Of a DNA stretch of 41,802 nt, positions 32,632 to 41,269 are shown piece after piece (position 1 is the first letter of the stretch; each line of letters starts with the position of its first letter). The position numbers and the translations under genes were made by a program. The stretch spans positions 22,699 through 64,500 of the forward strand of contig NZ_PYBV01000007.1 of the NCBI RefSeq assembly GCF_003205615.1. The letters run 5' to 3'. The notes under the pieces were generated by a model. That model worked only from the letters and a program-made list of their open reading frames with translations, ran no database searches and had not been told where the DNA came from. This stretch comes from Micromonospora arborensis (GTDB lineage Bacteria > Actinomycetota > Actinomycetes > Mycobacteriales > Micromonosporaceae).

Positions 32632-33908
32632 GCCGGCACTCCACCGGGTCGAGTTCCGGGCAGCGTCGCCGGGGTCGGACGGTCGATGCCACGCAGCAGC
32701 CAGGCGGCGATCGGCACGGCGACCGCCAGCAGGGCGGCGAAGAGCAGCAGCGCCGGGCGGGGCCCCTGGATGCTCCAGAACAGACCGAAGAGCACCGACG
32801 CGGCGAACCGGGCCAGTGCCACAGTGGTCTGGGCGGCGGCGATTCCGCTACCCCGGGCCCGGGCCGCCACGAGGCGGCTCACCAACGCCGCCAGGACGCC
32901 GTCGGTGGCGGCATAGAAGGTGCCGAGCAGCAGCAGGACCGCGAGGGTTCCGCCGACGCCGCTGCTGGGCAGCGCCGCGAGCAGGTAGGCGCCCAGCAGC
33001 GCCAGGTGGCCGGCGACCAGCACCCGGCCGCGGCCAACCCGGTCGGCCAGCAGCCCCAGGGGTACGGCCAGCGCCAGGTAGGCGACGTTGGTGCCCACGT
33101 AGAGCAGGGGGAAGTAGCGGGCGGTGAAGTCGTCGCGCTCCTGAAGGAGCAGATAGAGGAAGCCGTCGCCGATGGTCAGCAGGCCCAGCAGGGCGGCGGC
33201 CAGCAGCGGTCGCCGGAGACCTCGCCCGGCGATCTCCGAGAACACCTCGCGCAGAGTGGCTCGGGCCGCGCCGGCCGCGGTCGGCAGGTCCGGCACGAGC
33301 AGCACCAGCACCGCCACCCCGGCGACCGCGAAGGCGAACGAGACGACGAAGATCGAGCCGTAGCTGCCGGGGACCGCCGCGAGGAGCGCGAAGGCGACCA
33401 GTGGGCCGATGGCGGCGCCGAGGGTGTCCAGTGCCCGGTGCACGCCGAAGGCCCGCCCCAGCACGTCCGGTTGCGACGCCGCGGCGATCAGGGCGTCCCG
33501 GGGCGCGGTGCGCAGCCCCTTGCCCAACCGGTCGACGGTGACCACCGCGGTTATCGCCGCGAAGCCAGCCGCCGGCAGCATCGCCAGGCGGCTCAGCGCC
33601 GAGGCGGCGTACCCGGTCACCGCCACCCACTTCGGTCGCTGCCCGCGGTCGCCGACATACCCCCCGGCGATCCGTACCAGCGCGCTGACGCCCTGGTACA
33701 CGCCGTCCAGGAAGCCGTACGCGATGGGGCTCAGACCGACCACGGCGGTCAGGTAGAGCGGCAGGACCGACGCCACCATCTCCGACGACACGTCGGTGAG
33801 GAGGCTGACCGTGCCGAGCAGCACCACTGTTGCGGAGACGCGGCGCACGGCGAGGCGGGCCCGGCTCGTACCGGCGTCGTCCGGCCGGTCCCGCAGCGTC
33901 ACGTACAC
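32628..33908 (-). CDS. MFS transporter
   Basis: The GTG at 33908 has GGAG five bases upstream and gives 426 residues; a GTG two codons later is possible. About twelve hydrophobic segments are present. The loop after segment 2 reads GGYVGDRGQRPKWVAVTGY, and VDRLGKGLRTAPRDALIAA lies further on. The repeat of the loop in the second half is GLLADRVGRGRVLVAGHL. The TDVSSEM and GKGLRTAPRDAL phrases are typical of the YfkF/NreB-like drug and metal-resistance branch of MFS. A role in exporting a precursor is possible, but a function unrelated to glycans is too. It lies 74 bases after the aminotransferase stop and overlaps the propeller gene. Confidence 0.8.
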   Translation of the reverse strand: MYVTLRDRPDDAGTSRARLAVRRVSATVVLLGTVSLLTDVSSEMVASVLPLYLTAVVGLSPIAYGFLDGVYQGVSALVRIAGGYVGDRGQRPKWVAVTGYAASALSRLAMLPAAGFAAITAVVTVDRLGKGLRTAPRDALIAAASQPDVLGRAFGVHRALDTLGAAIGPLVAFALLAAVPGSYGSIFVVSFAFAVAGVAVLVLLVPDLPTAAGAARATLREVFSEIAGRGLRRPLLAAALLGLLTIGDGFLYLLLQERDDFTARYFPLLYVGTNVAYLALAVPLGLLADRVGRGRVLVAGHLALLGAYLLAALPSSGVGGTLAVLLLLGTFYAATDGVLAALVSRLVAARARGSGIAAAQTTVALARFAASVLFGLFWSIQGPRPALLLFAALLAVAVPIAAWLLRGIDRPTPATLPGTRPGGVPA

Positions 33909-33982
33909 GACATCTCCATCCCCGGCCCACCACCTCCGCACCGCCTGCCGTCCGCCGCCCGGGTCGCACTCGACCTGGGCGG

Positions 33983-35104
33983 TCAGCCAGCCAGTGCCGC
34001 CCTCAGCGCGGCGACGACGGACTCCTGTTGGTCGGCGGTGATCTGCGGGTAGATCGGCAGCGAGAGCAGCTCGGTCGCGATCCGCTCCGCGTGCGGGAAC
34101 GCACCCTGCGGGTAGCCGAGGCCGGCGAAGGCTCCCGTCCGGTGCACCGGCACGGGGTAGTGGATCCCCGCCCCGACGCCGCTCGCGTTGAGCCGCGCCA
34201 GCACCCGGTCCCGGCGGGCCGGGGTGCCGTCGCCGGGGACCCGGAGGCAGTAGATGTGCCAGACGTGCTCGTTGCCCGGCAGGGTCACCGGGCGGACCAC
34301 GTCGACCGACTCCAGCAGCGCGTCGTACCGGGCGGCGGCGGCCCGGCGCAGCGCGTTCCAGTTGGCCAGCCGGGCCAGCTTGGCCCGGAGCACGACCGCC
34401 TGGAGACCGTCCAGCCGGCTGTTCACACCGATGACGTCGTGCACGTACTTCCGCAGGCCGCCGTGGCTGCCGAGGGTGCGGACCATGGTGGCGACGTCGG
34501 CGTCGGCGGTCACCACGGCGCCCGCGTCGCCGTAGGCTCCCAGGTTCTTGCCGGGGTAGAAGCTCGTCGCGGCGATGCCGTCGACACCGGCGCCGCGTCC
34601 GTGCCGGGTGGCGCCCTGGCACTGCGCGGCGTCCTCGACGACGGCGATGTCGCGCCCGGCCAGGCCGCCCCGGAGCCGCTCCACCGGGGCCAGTTGGCCG
34701 TAGAGGTGAACCGGGATGATCGCCCGGGTGGCCGGCGTGATCGCGGCCAGCGCCGCGTCGACGTCGAGCAGGTAGGAGTCGGGATCGCAGTCGACGAGCA
34801 CCGGCCGCGCGCCGGTCCGGGCGACGGCCTCGGCGGTGGCGATGAAGGTGTTCGTGGGCAGGATCACCTCGGCCCCGGGTCCGACGCCGACGGCGCGCAG
34901 CGCCAGTTCGAGCGCGTCGGTGCCGTTGGCGACCCCCACGCAGTGGTCCACCCCGGCGAACGCCGCGTACTCGCGTTCGAAGGCGGCCACCTCGGGGCCG
35001 CCGACGAAGGCGGTGTCGGCCAGGACCCGCTTGAAGCCGACGGCGACCTCCTCCGCCACCTCGGCATGCGCAGCCTGCAGGTCCACCAACGGAATCGCGG
35101 TCAT
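33983..35104 (-). CDS. DegT/DnrJ/EryC1 aminotransferase, 3-amino-sugar type (WlbC-like)
   Basis: The ATG at 35104 overlaps the acyltransferase stop and gives 373 residues. Motifs include GVANGTDALELALRAVGVG, VILPTNTFIATAEAV, VVEDAAQCQGA (with Asp 158 for the PLP ring) and SFYPGKNLGAYGDAGAV (Lys 186 for the Schiff base). The QGA and FYPGKNLGAYGD wording is characteristic of enzymes that aminate C-3 of keto sugars (WlbC/WbpE, FdtB, DesV). With the Gfo/Idh dehydrogenase of the same operon and the divergent WlbB-type acetyltransferase, it completes a WlbA-C-B set for a UDP-3-acetamido sugar, perhaps a 2,3-diacetamido-uronate. The product is inferred. Confidence 0.8.
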   Translation of the reverse strand: MTAIPLVDLQAAHAEVAEEVAVGFKRVLADTAFVGGPEVAAFEREYAAFAGVDHCVGVANGTDALELALRAVGVGPGAEVILPTNTFIATAEAVARTGARPVLVDCDPDSYLLDVDAALAAITPATRAIIPVHLYGQLAPVERLRGGLAGRDIAVVEDAAQCQGATRHGRGAGVDGIAATSFYPGKNLGAYGDAGAVVTADADVATMVRTLGSHGGLRKYVHDVIGVNSRLDGLQAVVLRAKLARLANWNALRRAAAARYDALLESVDVVRPVTLPGNEHVWHIYCLRVPGDGTPARRDRVLARLNASGVGAGIHYPVPVHRTGAFAGLGYPQGAFPHAERIATELLSLPIYPQITADQQESVVAALRAALAG

Positions 35105-35784
35105 CGTGGAAGCACTCCCTGCAGAGTTGGCTGACGGACAGGGCGGAGGAATCGGGCCGGATTGCCGGCCCACACCTCATCGGGGGGTACGTCGCTGAGG
35201 ACGACCGAACCCATGCCGACGAGCGACCTCGCGCCGACGGTGAGCGACTCGCGGATCAGCGCGCCTGCCCCGAGGTAGGCGCCCGGCCCGATCCGCACGG
35301 CACCGGAGATCCGCACGCCCGAGGCGATCGTGACGTGGTCGGAGACGACGTCGTCGTGGGTGAGCACGGTCTGCGGCATGATGGCCACGTGCGCGCCGAG
35401 GGTGACGTCGGCGGTCAGGACGACCTGCGCCAGCAGCACCGAGCCCGGCCCGACCGTGCAGCCGGCGGGCACCTCGGCCGACGGGTGGACGACTGTCGCG
35501 TACCGCGCTGCCGGCAGGCCCAACCGCCGCACCACCTGCTCGCGGACGCCAGGATCGCGGGCGTTGGCGATGCCGACCACCACGGCGGCGTCGGGCAGGT
35601 CCGCGATCGCGTCCAGCGGGCCCAGCACCGGCAACCCGGCACGGGTCGCACCGTGCAGGGCCGGGTCGTCGTCGAGGAAGCCACGTAGCCGCCAGGTCGG
35701 CGCTGCCGCGTTGATCGCCGCAACGGCGGCCGCCGTCTCCCGGGCTATTCCTCCGGCGCCGACGATCACGAGATCGTTGGTCAT
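35101..35784 (-). CDS. NeuD/PglD-type sugar O- or N-acyltransferase
   Basis: The ATG at 35784 overlaps the preceding aminotransferase stop (ATGA) and gives 227 residues. The N-terminal part (LVIVGAGGIARETAAAVAAI, then LRGFLDDDPALHG) is the small Rossmann-like domain of PglD/NeuD proteins. The rest is a left-handed beta helix of hexapeptide repeats (VHPSAEVPAGCTVGPGSVLLAQ through GAGALIRESLTVGARSLVGMGSVV). It ends with VWAGNPARFLRPV. PglD acetylates the 4-amino group of a UDP-sugar made by a PglE-type aminotransferase, which fits the gene just upstream. HPSAEV holds the usual catalytic His region. Confidence 0.8.
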   Translation of the reverse strand: MTNDLVIVGAGGIARETAAAVAAINAAAPTWRLRGFLDDDPALHGATRAGLPVLGPLDAIADLPDAAVVVGIANARDPGVREQVVRRLGLPAARYATVVHPSAEVPAGCTVGPGSVLLAQVVLTADVTLGAHVAIMPQTVLTHDDVVSDHVTIASGVRISGAVRIGPGAYLGAGALIRESLTVGARSLVGMGSVVLSDVPPDEVWAGNPARFLRPVRQPTLQGVLPR

Positions 35785-36929
35785 CGGCGGGCCAGCGCAC
35801 GAAGTGTGCCGACGATGTGGTCCTGGTCGTCCTCGGTGAGCGCGTGGTGCAGGGGGAGGACCAGCGAGTCCCGCGTGATCCGCTCGGTCACCGGCAGCGG
35901 GGCCGGCTCGACGTCCGCGTACGCCGGCTCCAGGTGCGACGCCATGATGCCGCGCCGGGCGGACACCCCGGCGGCGGCGAGCGCGGCGAGGCTCTCGTCC
36001 CGCCCGACGCCGAACTCGTCGGTGAGCAGCACCCAGAAGGTCTGGAAGTTGGTGCGGCCGTGGGCCGGGTCGCGGACCGCGAGCGTGCCGGGCACGTCGG
36101 CCAGCAAGGCGTGGTACCGCGCGGCGAGGCGGCGACGCTGCGCCACGATGTCCCCGAGCTTGCCGAGTTGAACCAGGCCGATGGCGGCCTGGACGTCGGT
36201 CATCCGGTAGTTGTAGCCCGTCTCCAGGTACGCCTCGAGGATCGGTTGCGCGCTCGCGTGCCGGTCCGCGGCCGACACGTTCATCCCGTGCTCGCGCAGC
36301 CGGCGCAGCCGCGCCGCCCAGTCCGCGTTGTCGGTGGTGAGCATTCCGCCCTCGCCGGTGGTGAGGAGCTTTCGCGGGTGAAACGACCACGCCGCGAGCA
36401 ACGCCCCGGCACCGACCGGAGCACCGTTCACCATCGAGCCCGCCGCGCAGGCCGCGTCCTCGATCAGCGAGACGCCCCAGTGGTCGGCGGCGGTCCGCAG
36501 CGCGGACACCTCGGCCGGCACACCGCCCTGGTGCACGGCGATGACGGCCCTGGTGCGTGCGGTGCGCACCGCGTCGAGCGTCGCCACCGTGACGTTGCCG
36601 GTGGCGACGTCCACGTCGGCGAAGACCGGCCGCGCGCCGACGTAGCGGACCGCGTTGGCGGTGGCGATGAACGACAACGACGGGACGATCACCTCGTCAC
36701 CGGGCTCCACCCCGACCGCGACGAGCGCGAGGTGCAGCGCCGTGGTGCAGGAGCTGACGGCGACGCCGTGGGCCGCACCGACGCTGGCGGCGAACGCGGC
36801 CTCGAACGCCGCGACCCGAGGGCCCTGGGCAACCCACCCCGAGCGGACGGCGTCCGCCGCGGCCAGTGCCTCCTCCTCGCCGAGCGCGGGGAGCATCACC
36901 GGGATGCGACGTGCCGCCTCGACGGTCAC
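35781..36929 (-). CDS. DegT-family aminotransferase, 4-amino-sugar type (PglE/ArnB-like)
   Basis: GTG 36929, with AGGAGG upstream and overlapping the epimerase stop (GTGA), gives 382 residues. Motifs include RSGWVAQGPRVAAFEAAFA, VSSCTTALHLALVAVGVEPG, VIVPSLSFIATANAV, LIEDAACAAGS (Asp 158) and WSFHPRKLLTTGEGG (Lys 187 as Schiff base). The SFHPRK-TTGEGG wording points to 4-aminotransferases such as PglE, PseC and ArnB. The next gene is a PglD-like acyltransferase, supporting a UDP-4-acetamido sugar route. The 4-keto substrate would need a 4,6-dehydratase, which I do not see in the window. Confidence 0.8.
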   Translation of the reverse strand: MTVEAARRIPVMLPALGEEEALAAADAVRSGWVAQGPRVAAFEAAFAASVGAAHGVAVSSCTTALHLALVAVGVEPGDEVIVPSLSFIATANAVRYVGARPVFADVDVATGNVTVATLDAVRTARTRAVIAVHQGGVPAEVSALRTAADHWGVSLIEDAACAAGSMVNGAPVGAGALLAAWSFHPRKLLTTGEGGMLTTDNADWAARLRRLREHGMNVSAADRHASAQPILEAYLETGYNYRMTDVQAAIGLVQLGKLGDIVAQRRRLAARYHALLADVPGTLAVRDPAHGRTNFQTFWVLLTDEFGVGRDESLAALAAAGVSARRGIMASHLEPAYADVEPAPLPVTERITRDSLVLPLHHALTEDDQDHIVGTLRALARR

Positions 36930-37924
36930 CGCGCCTCCTGGGACTCGCCACCGGCGGGCTGCTCCGCGCGCCACCACTCGACCAACCCCTGCAGGCCCTC
37001 CCGCAGATCGATCTCCGCCCGGAAGCCGAGTGCCCGCGCGGCGGCGGAGGTGTCGGCGAGTCGCCGGGTGACCCCGTTGACCTTCCGCGCCGGGCCGTAC
37101 TCCGGGGACAGGTCGCTCTTCATCACCGACAGGAGGGTGCGGGCGAGCTCCTCCAGGCTGGTCTCGACCCCGCTGGCGATGTTGAACACCTCGTCGGTGT
37201 GCACCGACTCGGCGGCCAGGATGTTGGCCCGGGCGATGTCGACCACGTCCACGAAGTCCATCGTCTGGGTGCCGTCGCCGAGGATCAGCGGGGGCAGGCC
37301 CGCGTCGATGCGCTCCATCCAGCGGATCAGCACCTCGGTGTACAGCCCGTGGACGTCCATCCGCTGGCCGTACACGTTGAAGTACCGCAGGGCCACGTAG
37401 TCCAGCCCGTACATCCCGTGGAAGCTGCGCAGCATGGCCTCGTTGAACGCCTTGGCGGCCCCGTAGAAGGTGTCGTTGTTGTACGGGTGGTGCCGCTCGT
37501 TGGTGGGGAACTCCTCGGCCAGGCCGTAGACCGACGCCGACGACGAGGCGACCACCTTGCGGACGCCCTCGGCGGCGGCCGCCTCCAGCACGTTGAACGT
37601 GCCGTCGACGAGTACCTCGTTGGCCAGCCGGGGCTCCTCGGCGCACTGTGTGATCCGGATGGCGGCGAGGTGGAAGACGAGGTCCTTGCCCCGGGTGACA
37701 TCGCGGACGAGGTCGACATCGCGGATGTCGCCCTCCACCACGCGCACCCGATCGTCGCGCAGCGCCCACTTGAGGTTCTCCCGCCGGCCGCGCACGAGGT
37801 TGTCGAGGACGACGATCTCGCTGGCACCACCTTGCACGAGCAGGTCGACCACGTGCGAGCCGATCGTGCCGGCTCCGCCGGTCACCAGGGCACGCGCATT
37901 CTTGACCGAAACCGCAGCACTCAT
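36926..37924 (-). CDS. NAD-dependent SDR sugar epimerase/dehydratase
   Basis: The ATG at 37924 overlaps the Gfo/Idh stop and gives 332 residues. ALVTGGAGTIGSHVVDLLV is the GxxGxxG nucleotide site, VVEGDIRD and VFHLAAI follow, SSSASVYG is the catalytic Ser region, and FYGAAKAFNE supplies the Tyr-x3-Lys pair. The size and wording fit UDP-GlcNAc/UDP-glucose 4-epimerases better than 4,6-dehydratases, but the two are hard to separate by eye. It should feed UDP-sugars into the aminotransferase steps next to it. The C-terminal RRLADTSAAARALGF is the usual substrate-side helix. Confidence 0.8.
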   Translation of the reverse strand: MSAAVSVKNARALVTGGAGTIGSHVVDLLVQGGASEIVVLDNLVRGRRENLKWALRDDRVRVVEGDIRDVDLVRDVTRGKDLVFHLAAIRITQCAEEPRLANEVLVDGTFNVLEAAAAEGVRKVVASSSASVYGLAEEFPTNERHHPYNNDTFYGAAKAFNEAMLRSFHGMYGLDYVALRYFNVYGQRMDVHGLYTEVLIRWMERIDAGLPPLILGDGTQTMDFVDVVDIARANILAAESVHTDEVFNIASGVETSLEELARTLLSVMKSDLSPEYGPARKVNGVTRRLADTSAAARALGFRAEIDLREGLQGLVEWWRAEQPAGGESQEAR

Positions 37925-38994
37925 CGTTCGGACTCTCCTTCCAGATCGACCATCACGCCGCCTTTGGTGAGACTGTGCGAGGCTGCCTGCAGGATCTGCA
38001 GAACCCGCAGGCCGGATCGGCCGTCGGTGAGCGCGGGCGACCCGGTGCGGATGGCGCGCGCGTACTCCTCGACCATGGTCCGCAGCGCTTCGCGCTCGGT
38101 CAGTGCCGGCGCCACCATGTCGCCCGAGCGGTAGGACACCAGCATGTCGTGGCGTTCCTCGGCGCCGAGCTCGTCGGGTGTCGCCACGTCGACGCCGCGA
38201 TCGAAGATCGCCAGCCGCTGGCTGGGGTTGAGGTCGTCCCAGACCAGGGTGCGCTTGGAGCCGCCGATGATGGCGGTGCGGATCTTGACGGGGGAGAGCC
38301 AGTTGACGTGGATGTGCGCGATCGCGCCGCTGTTGAGCGCAAGCGTGAGGTACGCGACGCAACTGCGGCCGGCACCGATGCCGTCGACGCCGTGCGCGGC
38401 GACGGCCACCGGCGCGACGCCCGGCGGCAGCACGAAGTCCAGGATGGACAGATCGTGCGGCGCCAGGTCCCAGATCACGTCGATGTCACGTTGGACGAGG
38501 CCAAGATTGATGCGAACCGAGTCGAGGTAGTGCAGCTCGCCCAGCTCGCCCGCGTGCAGCAGCTCGCGGATGCGCAGGACGGCCGGGGTGTAGCAGTAGG
38601 TGTGGTCGCACATGAGCGTGAGCCCGCGCCGGTCGGCTTCCTCGACGAGTTGGCGTCCCTCGTCGTACGTGGCGGCGAGCGGCTTCTCCACCAGCACGTG
38701 TTTGCCGGCGCGCAGCGCGGCCAGTGCCACCGGCAGGTGGGTGCCGGCCGGGGTGGCGATCGCGACGGCCTGTACCGCGTCATCGGCCAGTACCGTGTCG
38801 AGGTCGTCGGTGACCTGCACCGTCGAGTAGTCCCCGAGCACCCGGCGGGCCCGTTCGACGTCGAGGTCACACAGCCAGCGAAGACGGAACGCCGTGGATC
38901 CCTGGAAGTTGCGAACGAGGTTGGGGCCCCAGTAGCCGGCGCCGATCACGGCGATCCCGATGGGTTTGTCGGAGACGGCAGGTGAAGAAGTCAC
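37921..38994 (-). CDS. Gfo/Idh/MocA sugar dehydrogenase (WlbA-like)
   Basis: The GTG at 38994 gives 357 residues. IAVIGAGYWGPNLVRNF binds NAD, VAIATPAGTHLPVALAAL and HVLVEKPLA (the EKP motif) follow, and WDLAPHDLSILDFVL is the catalytic-side motif. WlbA-type enzymes oxidise C-3 of UDP-GlcNAcA to a ketone, which a WlbC-type aminotransferase then aminates. Both types are in this operon, and the WlbB-type acetyltransferase is divergent. It is the first gene of the leftward series. A promoter candidate at 39007-39035 would start its transcript only a few bases before the GTG, so translation may be nearly leaderless. Confidence 0.8.
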   Translation of the reverse strand: MTSSPAVSDKPIGIAVIGAGYWGPNLVRNFQGSTAFRLRWLCDLDVERARRVLGDYSTVQVTDDLDTVLADDAVQAVAIATPAGTHLPVALAALRAGKHVLVEKPLAATYDEGRQLVEEADRRGLTLMCDHTYCYTPAVLRIRELLHAGELGELHYLDSVRINLGLVQRDIDVIWDLAPHDLSILDFVLPPGVAPVAVAAHGVDGIGAGRSCVAYLTLALNSGAIAHIHVNWLSPVKIRTAIIGGSKRTLVWDDLNPSQRLAIFDRGVDVATPDELGAEERHDMLVSYRSGDMVAPALTEREALRTMVEEYARAIRTGSPALTDGRSGLRVLQILQAASHSLTKGGVMVDLEGESER

Positions 38995-39006
38995 GGCGAT
39001 CCGTTT

Positions 39007-39035
39007 CGTCTACGGCGTTCGTGGGGGGCGACCAA
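39007..39035 (-). promoter_or_regulatory. Promoter candidate for the Gfo/Idh operon
   Basis: On the minus strand TTGGTC (39035-39030) and TAGACG (39012-39007) are 17 bases apart. Transcription would start near 39000, about six bases before the GTG at 38994. No strong SD precedes that GTG, which agrees with a nearly leaderless transcript. Confidence 0.35.
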
Positions 39036-39043
39036 GAGCCGAC

Positions 39044-39067
39044 GTCCGACACAGCGCAGTGTCGGAC
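39044..39067. promoter_or_regulatory. 24-bp palindrome, putative operator
   Basis: GTCCGACAC (39044-39052) and GTGTCGGAC (39059-39067) form a perfect 9-bp inverted repeat around AGCGCA. It lies nine bases upstream of the -35 candidate of the Gfo/Idh operon, a place suited to an activator or a repressor of the divergent unit. Confidence 0.55.
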
Positions 39068-39128
39068 AAGGATTGGCACCCGTTGACCTGGCCCGCCCCG
39101 GGAAGCTACCGGCCGGCGATCGGCGTGG

Positions 39129-39144
39129 ACAGCGCTGTGTCGGA
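39129..39144. promoter_or_regulatory. Second copy of the operator core
   Basis: ACAGCGCTGTGTCGGA matches 39051-39066 at 15 of 16 positions. Its inner ten bases, ACAGCGCTGT, are a perfect palindrome, while the left outer arm is lost. The two copies are 78 bases apart in the same orientation, so one could serve each divergent gene. Confidence 0.45.
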
Positions 39145-39310
39145 TTTCGGCGGGCCACCGCGGGGGAACCGATACCTTCGGCCCAGGCGTATCGGCTGTC
39201 GGCGCGTCAATTCGAACCGATGGGTGCGTGACACCGGCCGCCTCAACGGGAGCCGGTAGCCGGCGCGGGTTCCTACAGTGATGGGCACCGAACTCGCGAC
39301 GAGGAACGAG

Positions 39311-39946
39311 ATGACCGATTCTGTGGAGCCGCACCGGAACGACGTGTTCGTCGCGCCCGGCGCCGATGTCGACGTACGCGCGACGATCCAGCCCGGCACG
39401 AAGATCTGGCATCTCGCCCAGGTGCGGGAGGACGCCCGCCTCGGGTCCGACTGCGTGATCGGCCGCGGCGCCTATGTCGGACCGGGCGTACGCCTCGGCG
39501 ACAACGTGAAGGTCCAGAACTACGGTCTGGTCTACGAGCCCGCCGTGCTGGGCGACGGCGTCTTCGTGGGGCCCGCGGCAGTGCTCACCAACGACGAGTA
39601 CCCGCGGGCGGTGACGCCGGAGGGCCGGCTCAAGGGCGATGACGACTGGACGGCGATCGGGGTCACCGTGGGGGAGGGCGCGGCGATCGGAGCTCGTGCC
39701 GTCTGCGTGGCGCCCGTGACGGTGGGGCGTTGGGCGTTGGTCGCCGCCGGCGCCGTCGTCACCAGGGACGTGCCCGACTTCGCACTCGTGGTCGGCGTCC
39801 CGGCCCGCCGGGTGGCCTGGGTGGGCCGTGCGGGCGAGCCGCTGGTCGCCAAGGGCGACGGCCGGTTCGTCTGTCCGCGTACGGGCGGTGAGTACCGGGA
39901 GTCGGCTGGCGTGCTGACCGAGGTGTGCGTGCGGGGAGACCGCTGA
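39311..39946 (+). CDS. WlbB/WbpD-type hexapeptide N-acetyltransferase
   Basis: The ATG at 39311 has GAGGA six bases upstream and gives 211 residues; the frame is open from GTG 39278. The protein is a left-handed beta helix: VAPGADVDVRATIQPGTKIWHLAQVREDARLGSD and onwards, with NYGLVYEPAVLGDGVFVGPAAVLTNDEYPRA as the central loop region. WIGVTVGEGA-like and APVTVGRWALVAAGAVVTRDV phrases follow. This is the wording of WlbB/WbpD, which acetylate the 3-amino group of UDP-sugars. A C-terminal extension of about 45 residues contains a FVCPRTGGEYRE stretch. It is divergent from the dehydrogenase and aminotransferase it should work with. Confidence 0.8.
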   Translation: MTDSVEPHRNDVFVAPGADVDVRATIQPGTKIWHLAQVREDARLGSDCVIGRGAYVGPGVRLGDNVKVQNYGLVYEPAVLGDGVFVGPAAVLTNDEYPRAVTPEGRLKGDDDWTAIGVTVGEGAAIGARAVCVAPVTVGRWALVAAGAVVTRDVPDFALVVGVPARRVAWVGRAGEPLVAKGDGRFVCPRTGGEYRESAGVLTEVCVRGDR

Positions 39947-40090
39947 CCTGGGTCGACGACGTCAGCGCCGACCGGGCTGCCCGGCGCGCTGAACTGATCT
40001 TGGGAGTCCCGTCGAGCCGGCGGCGTCCACCGGGCGGGACACGGCGGGCAGCGTGTCCGGGCGGTGGCCGGCCGTGACAGACTGATCGCT

Positions 40091-41269
40091 GTGTTGCGCT
40101 GGTTGACTGCAGGTGAATCGCACGGTCCCGCCCTCGTCGCGATGTTGGAGGGGGTGCCGGCCGGTATCGAGGTGACCACCACCGAGATCGCCGACGAGCT
40201 GGCCCGTCGGCGGCTGGGCTACGGCCGTGGTGCCCGGATGTCGTTCGAGCGGGACGAGGTCGAGGTGCTCGGCGGCCTGCGGCACGGCGTCACCCTGGGC
40301 AGCCCGGTGGCGATCCGGGTCGGCAACTCCGAGTGGCCGAAGTGGCAGACGGTGATGGCCGCCGACCCGGTCGACCCCGACGAGTTGGCCCGGCAGGCCC
40401 GCAACGCCCCGCTGACCCGTCCCCGGCCCGGCCATGCCGACCTGGCCGGCATGCAGAAGTACGGCCACACCGACGCCCGGCCGATCCTGGAACGCGCCAG
40501 CGCACGCGAGACCGCCGCCCGGGTCGCCGTCGGCACGGTCGCCAAGGCGCTAATCCGTCAGGCGCTCGGCATCGAGATCGTCTCGCACGTCATCGAGCTG
40601 GGCCCGGTGGCCGCGAAGCCCGGGCTGCGCCCCACCCCGTCCGACGCCGCCCGGATCGACGCCGACCCGCTGCGCTGCCTCGACCCGGAGGCCAGCGCCC
40701 TGATGGTCGCCGAGGTCGACGCCGCGAAGAAGGCCGCCGACACCCTCGGCGGAGTGGTCGAGGTGCTGGCGTACGGGGTGCCGCCGGGGCTGGGCAGCCA
40801 CGTGCAGTGGGACCGCAAACTCGACGCCCGACTGGCCACCGCGCTGATGTCCATCCAGGCGATCAAGGGCGTGGAGATCGGCGACGGCTGGCAGCAGGCC
40901 CGCTCCCGCGGTTCGGAGGCACACGACGAGATCATCGCGTCGGCCACCGGCGTCCGTCGGGTCACCGACCGGGCCGGCGGGCTGGAGGGTGGCATCACCA
41001 CCGGTGAGCCGTTGCGGGTCCGCGCCGCGATGAAGCCGATCTCCTCGCTGAACCGGGCGCTGGCCACCGTGGACGTCGCCACCGGCGAGCCGGCCACCGC
41101 GATCAACCAGCGTTCCGACGTCTGTGCGGTGCCCGCCGCGGCGGTGGTCGCCGAGGCGATGGTGGCGCTGGTGCTCGCCGAGGCGGCCACCGAGAAGTTC
41201 GGCGGAGACTCGATCCCCGAGATCCGCCGCAACCTGGCCGGTTACCTCGACGCCCTGGTGATCCGCTGA
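40091..41269 (+). CDS. aroC: Chorismate synthase
   Basis: GTG 40091 gives 392 residues beginning [17 protein letters not shown], the conserved start of the family; the frame opens 27 bases earlier. Other signatures are [62 protein letters not shown] and [15 protein letters not shown]. The enzyme makes chorismate from 5-enolpyruvylshikimate 3-phosphate using reduced FMN, the last common step of aromatic synthesis. The SD is weak. The 144-base gap before it holds GGACAC/GTGTCC (40037-40042/40053-40058). It starts the housekeeping side of the window and overlaps aroK by one base. Confidence 0.95.
   Translation: MLRWLTAGESHGPALVAMLEGVPAGIEVTTTEIADELARRRLGYGRGARMSFERDEVEVLGGLRHGVTLGSPVAIRVGNSEWPKWQTVMAADPVDPDELARQARNAPLTRPRPGHADLAGMQKYGHTDARPILERASARETAARVAVGTVAKALIRQALGIEIVSHVIELGPVAAKPGLRPTPSDAARIDADPLRCLDPEASALMVAEVDAAKKAADTLGGVVEVLAYGVPPGLGSHVQWDRKLDARLATALMSIQAIKGVEIGDGWQQARSRGSEAHDEIIASATGVRRVTDRAGGLEGGITTGEPLRVRAAMKPISSLNRALATVDVATGEPATAINQRSDVCAVPAAAVVAEAMVALVLAEAATEKFGGDSIPEIRRNLAGYLDALVIR

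Larger units (their letters stand above)
38995..39310. other. Divergent promoter region between the Gfo/Idh operon and the WlbB-like gene
   Basis: No gene fits in this 316-base stretch. It holds a leftward promoter candidate, a 24-bp palindrome just upstream of it, and a second near-copy of its core 85 bases further on. A rightward promoter for the WlbB-like gene must lie in the right half. TACAGT (39274-39279) could be its -10, but I see no good -35. Confidence 0.6.

Noticed and set aside
38960..39259. Possible 99-residue rightward gene
   Set aside because: It overlaps the start of the Gfo/Idh gene and the operator region, has no SD and no recognisable motif.
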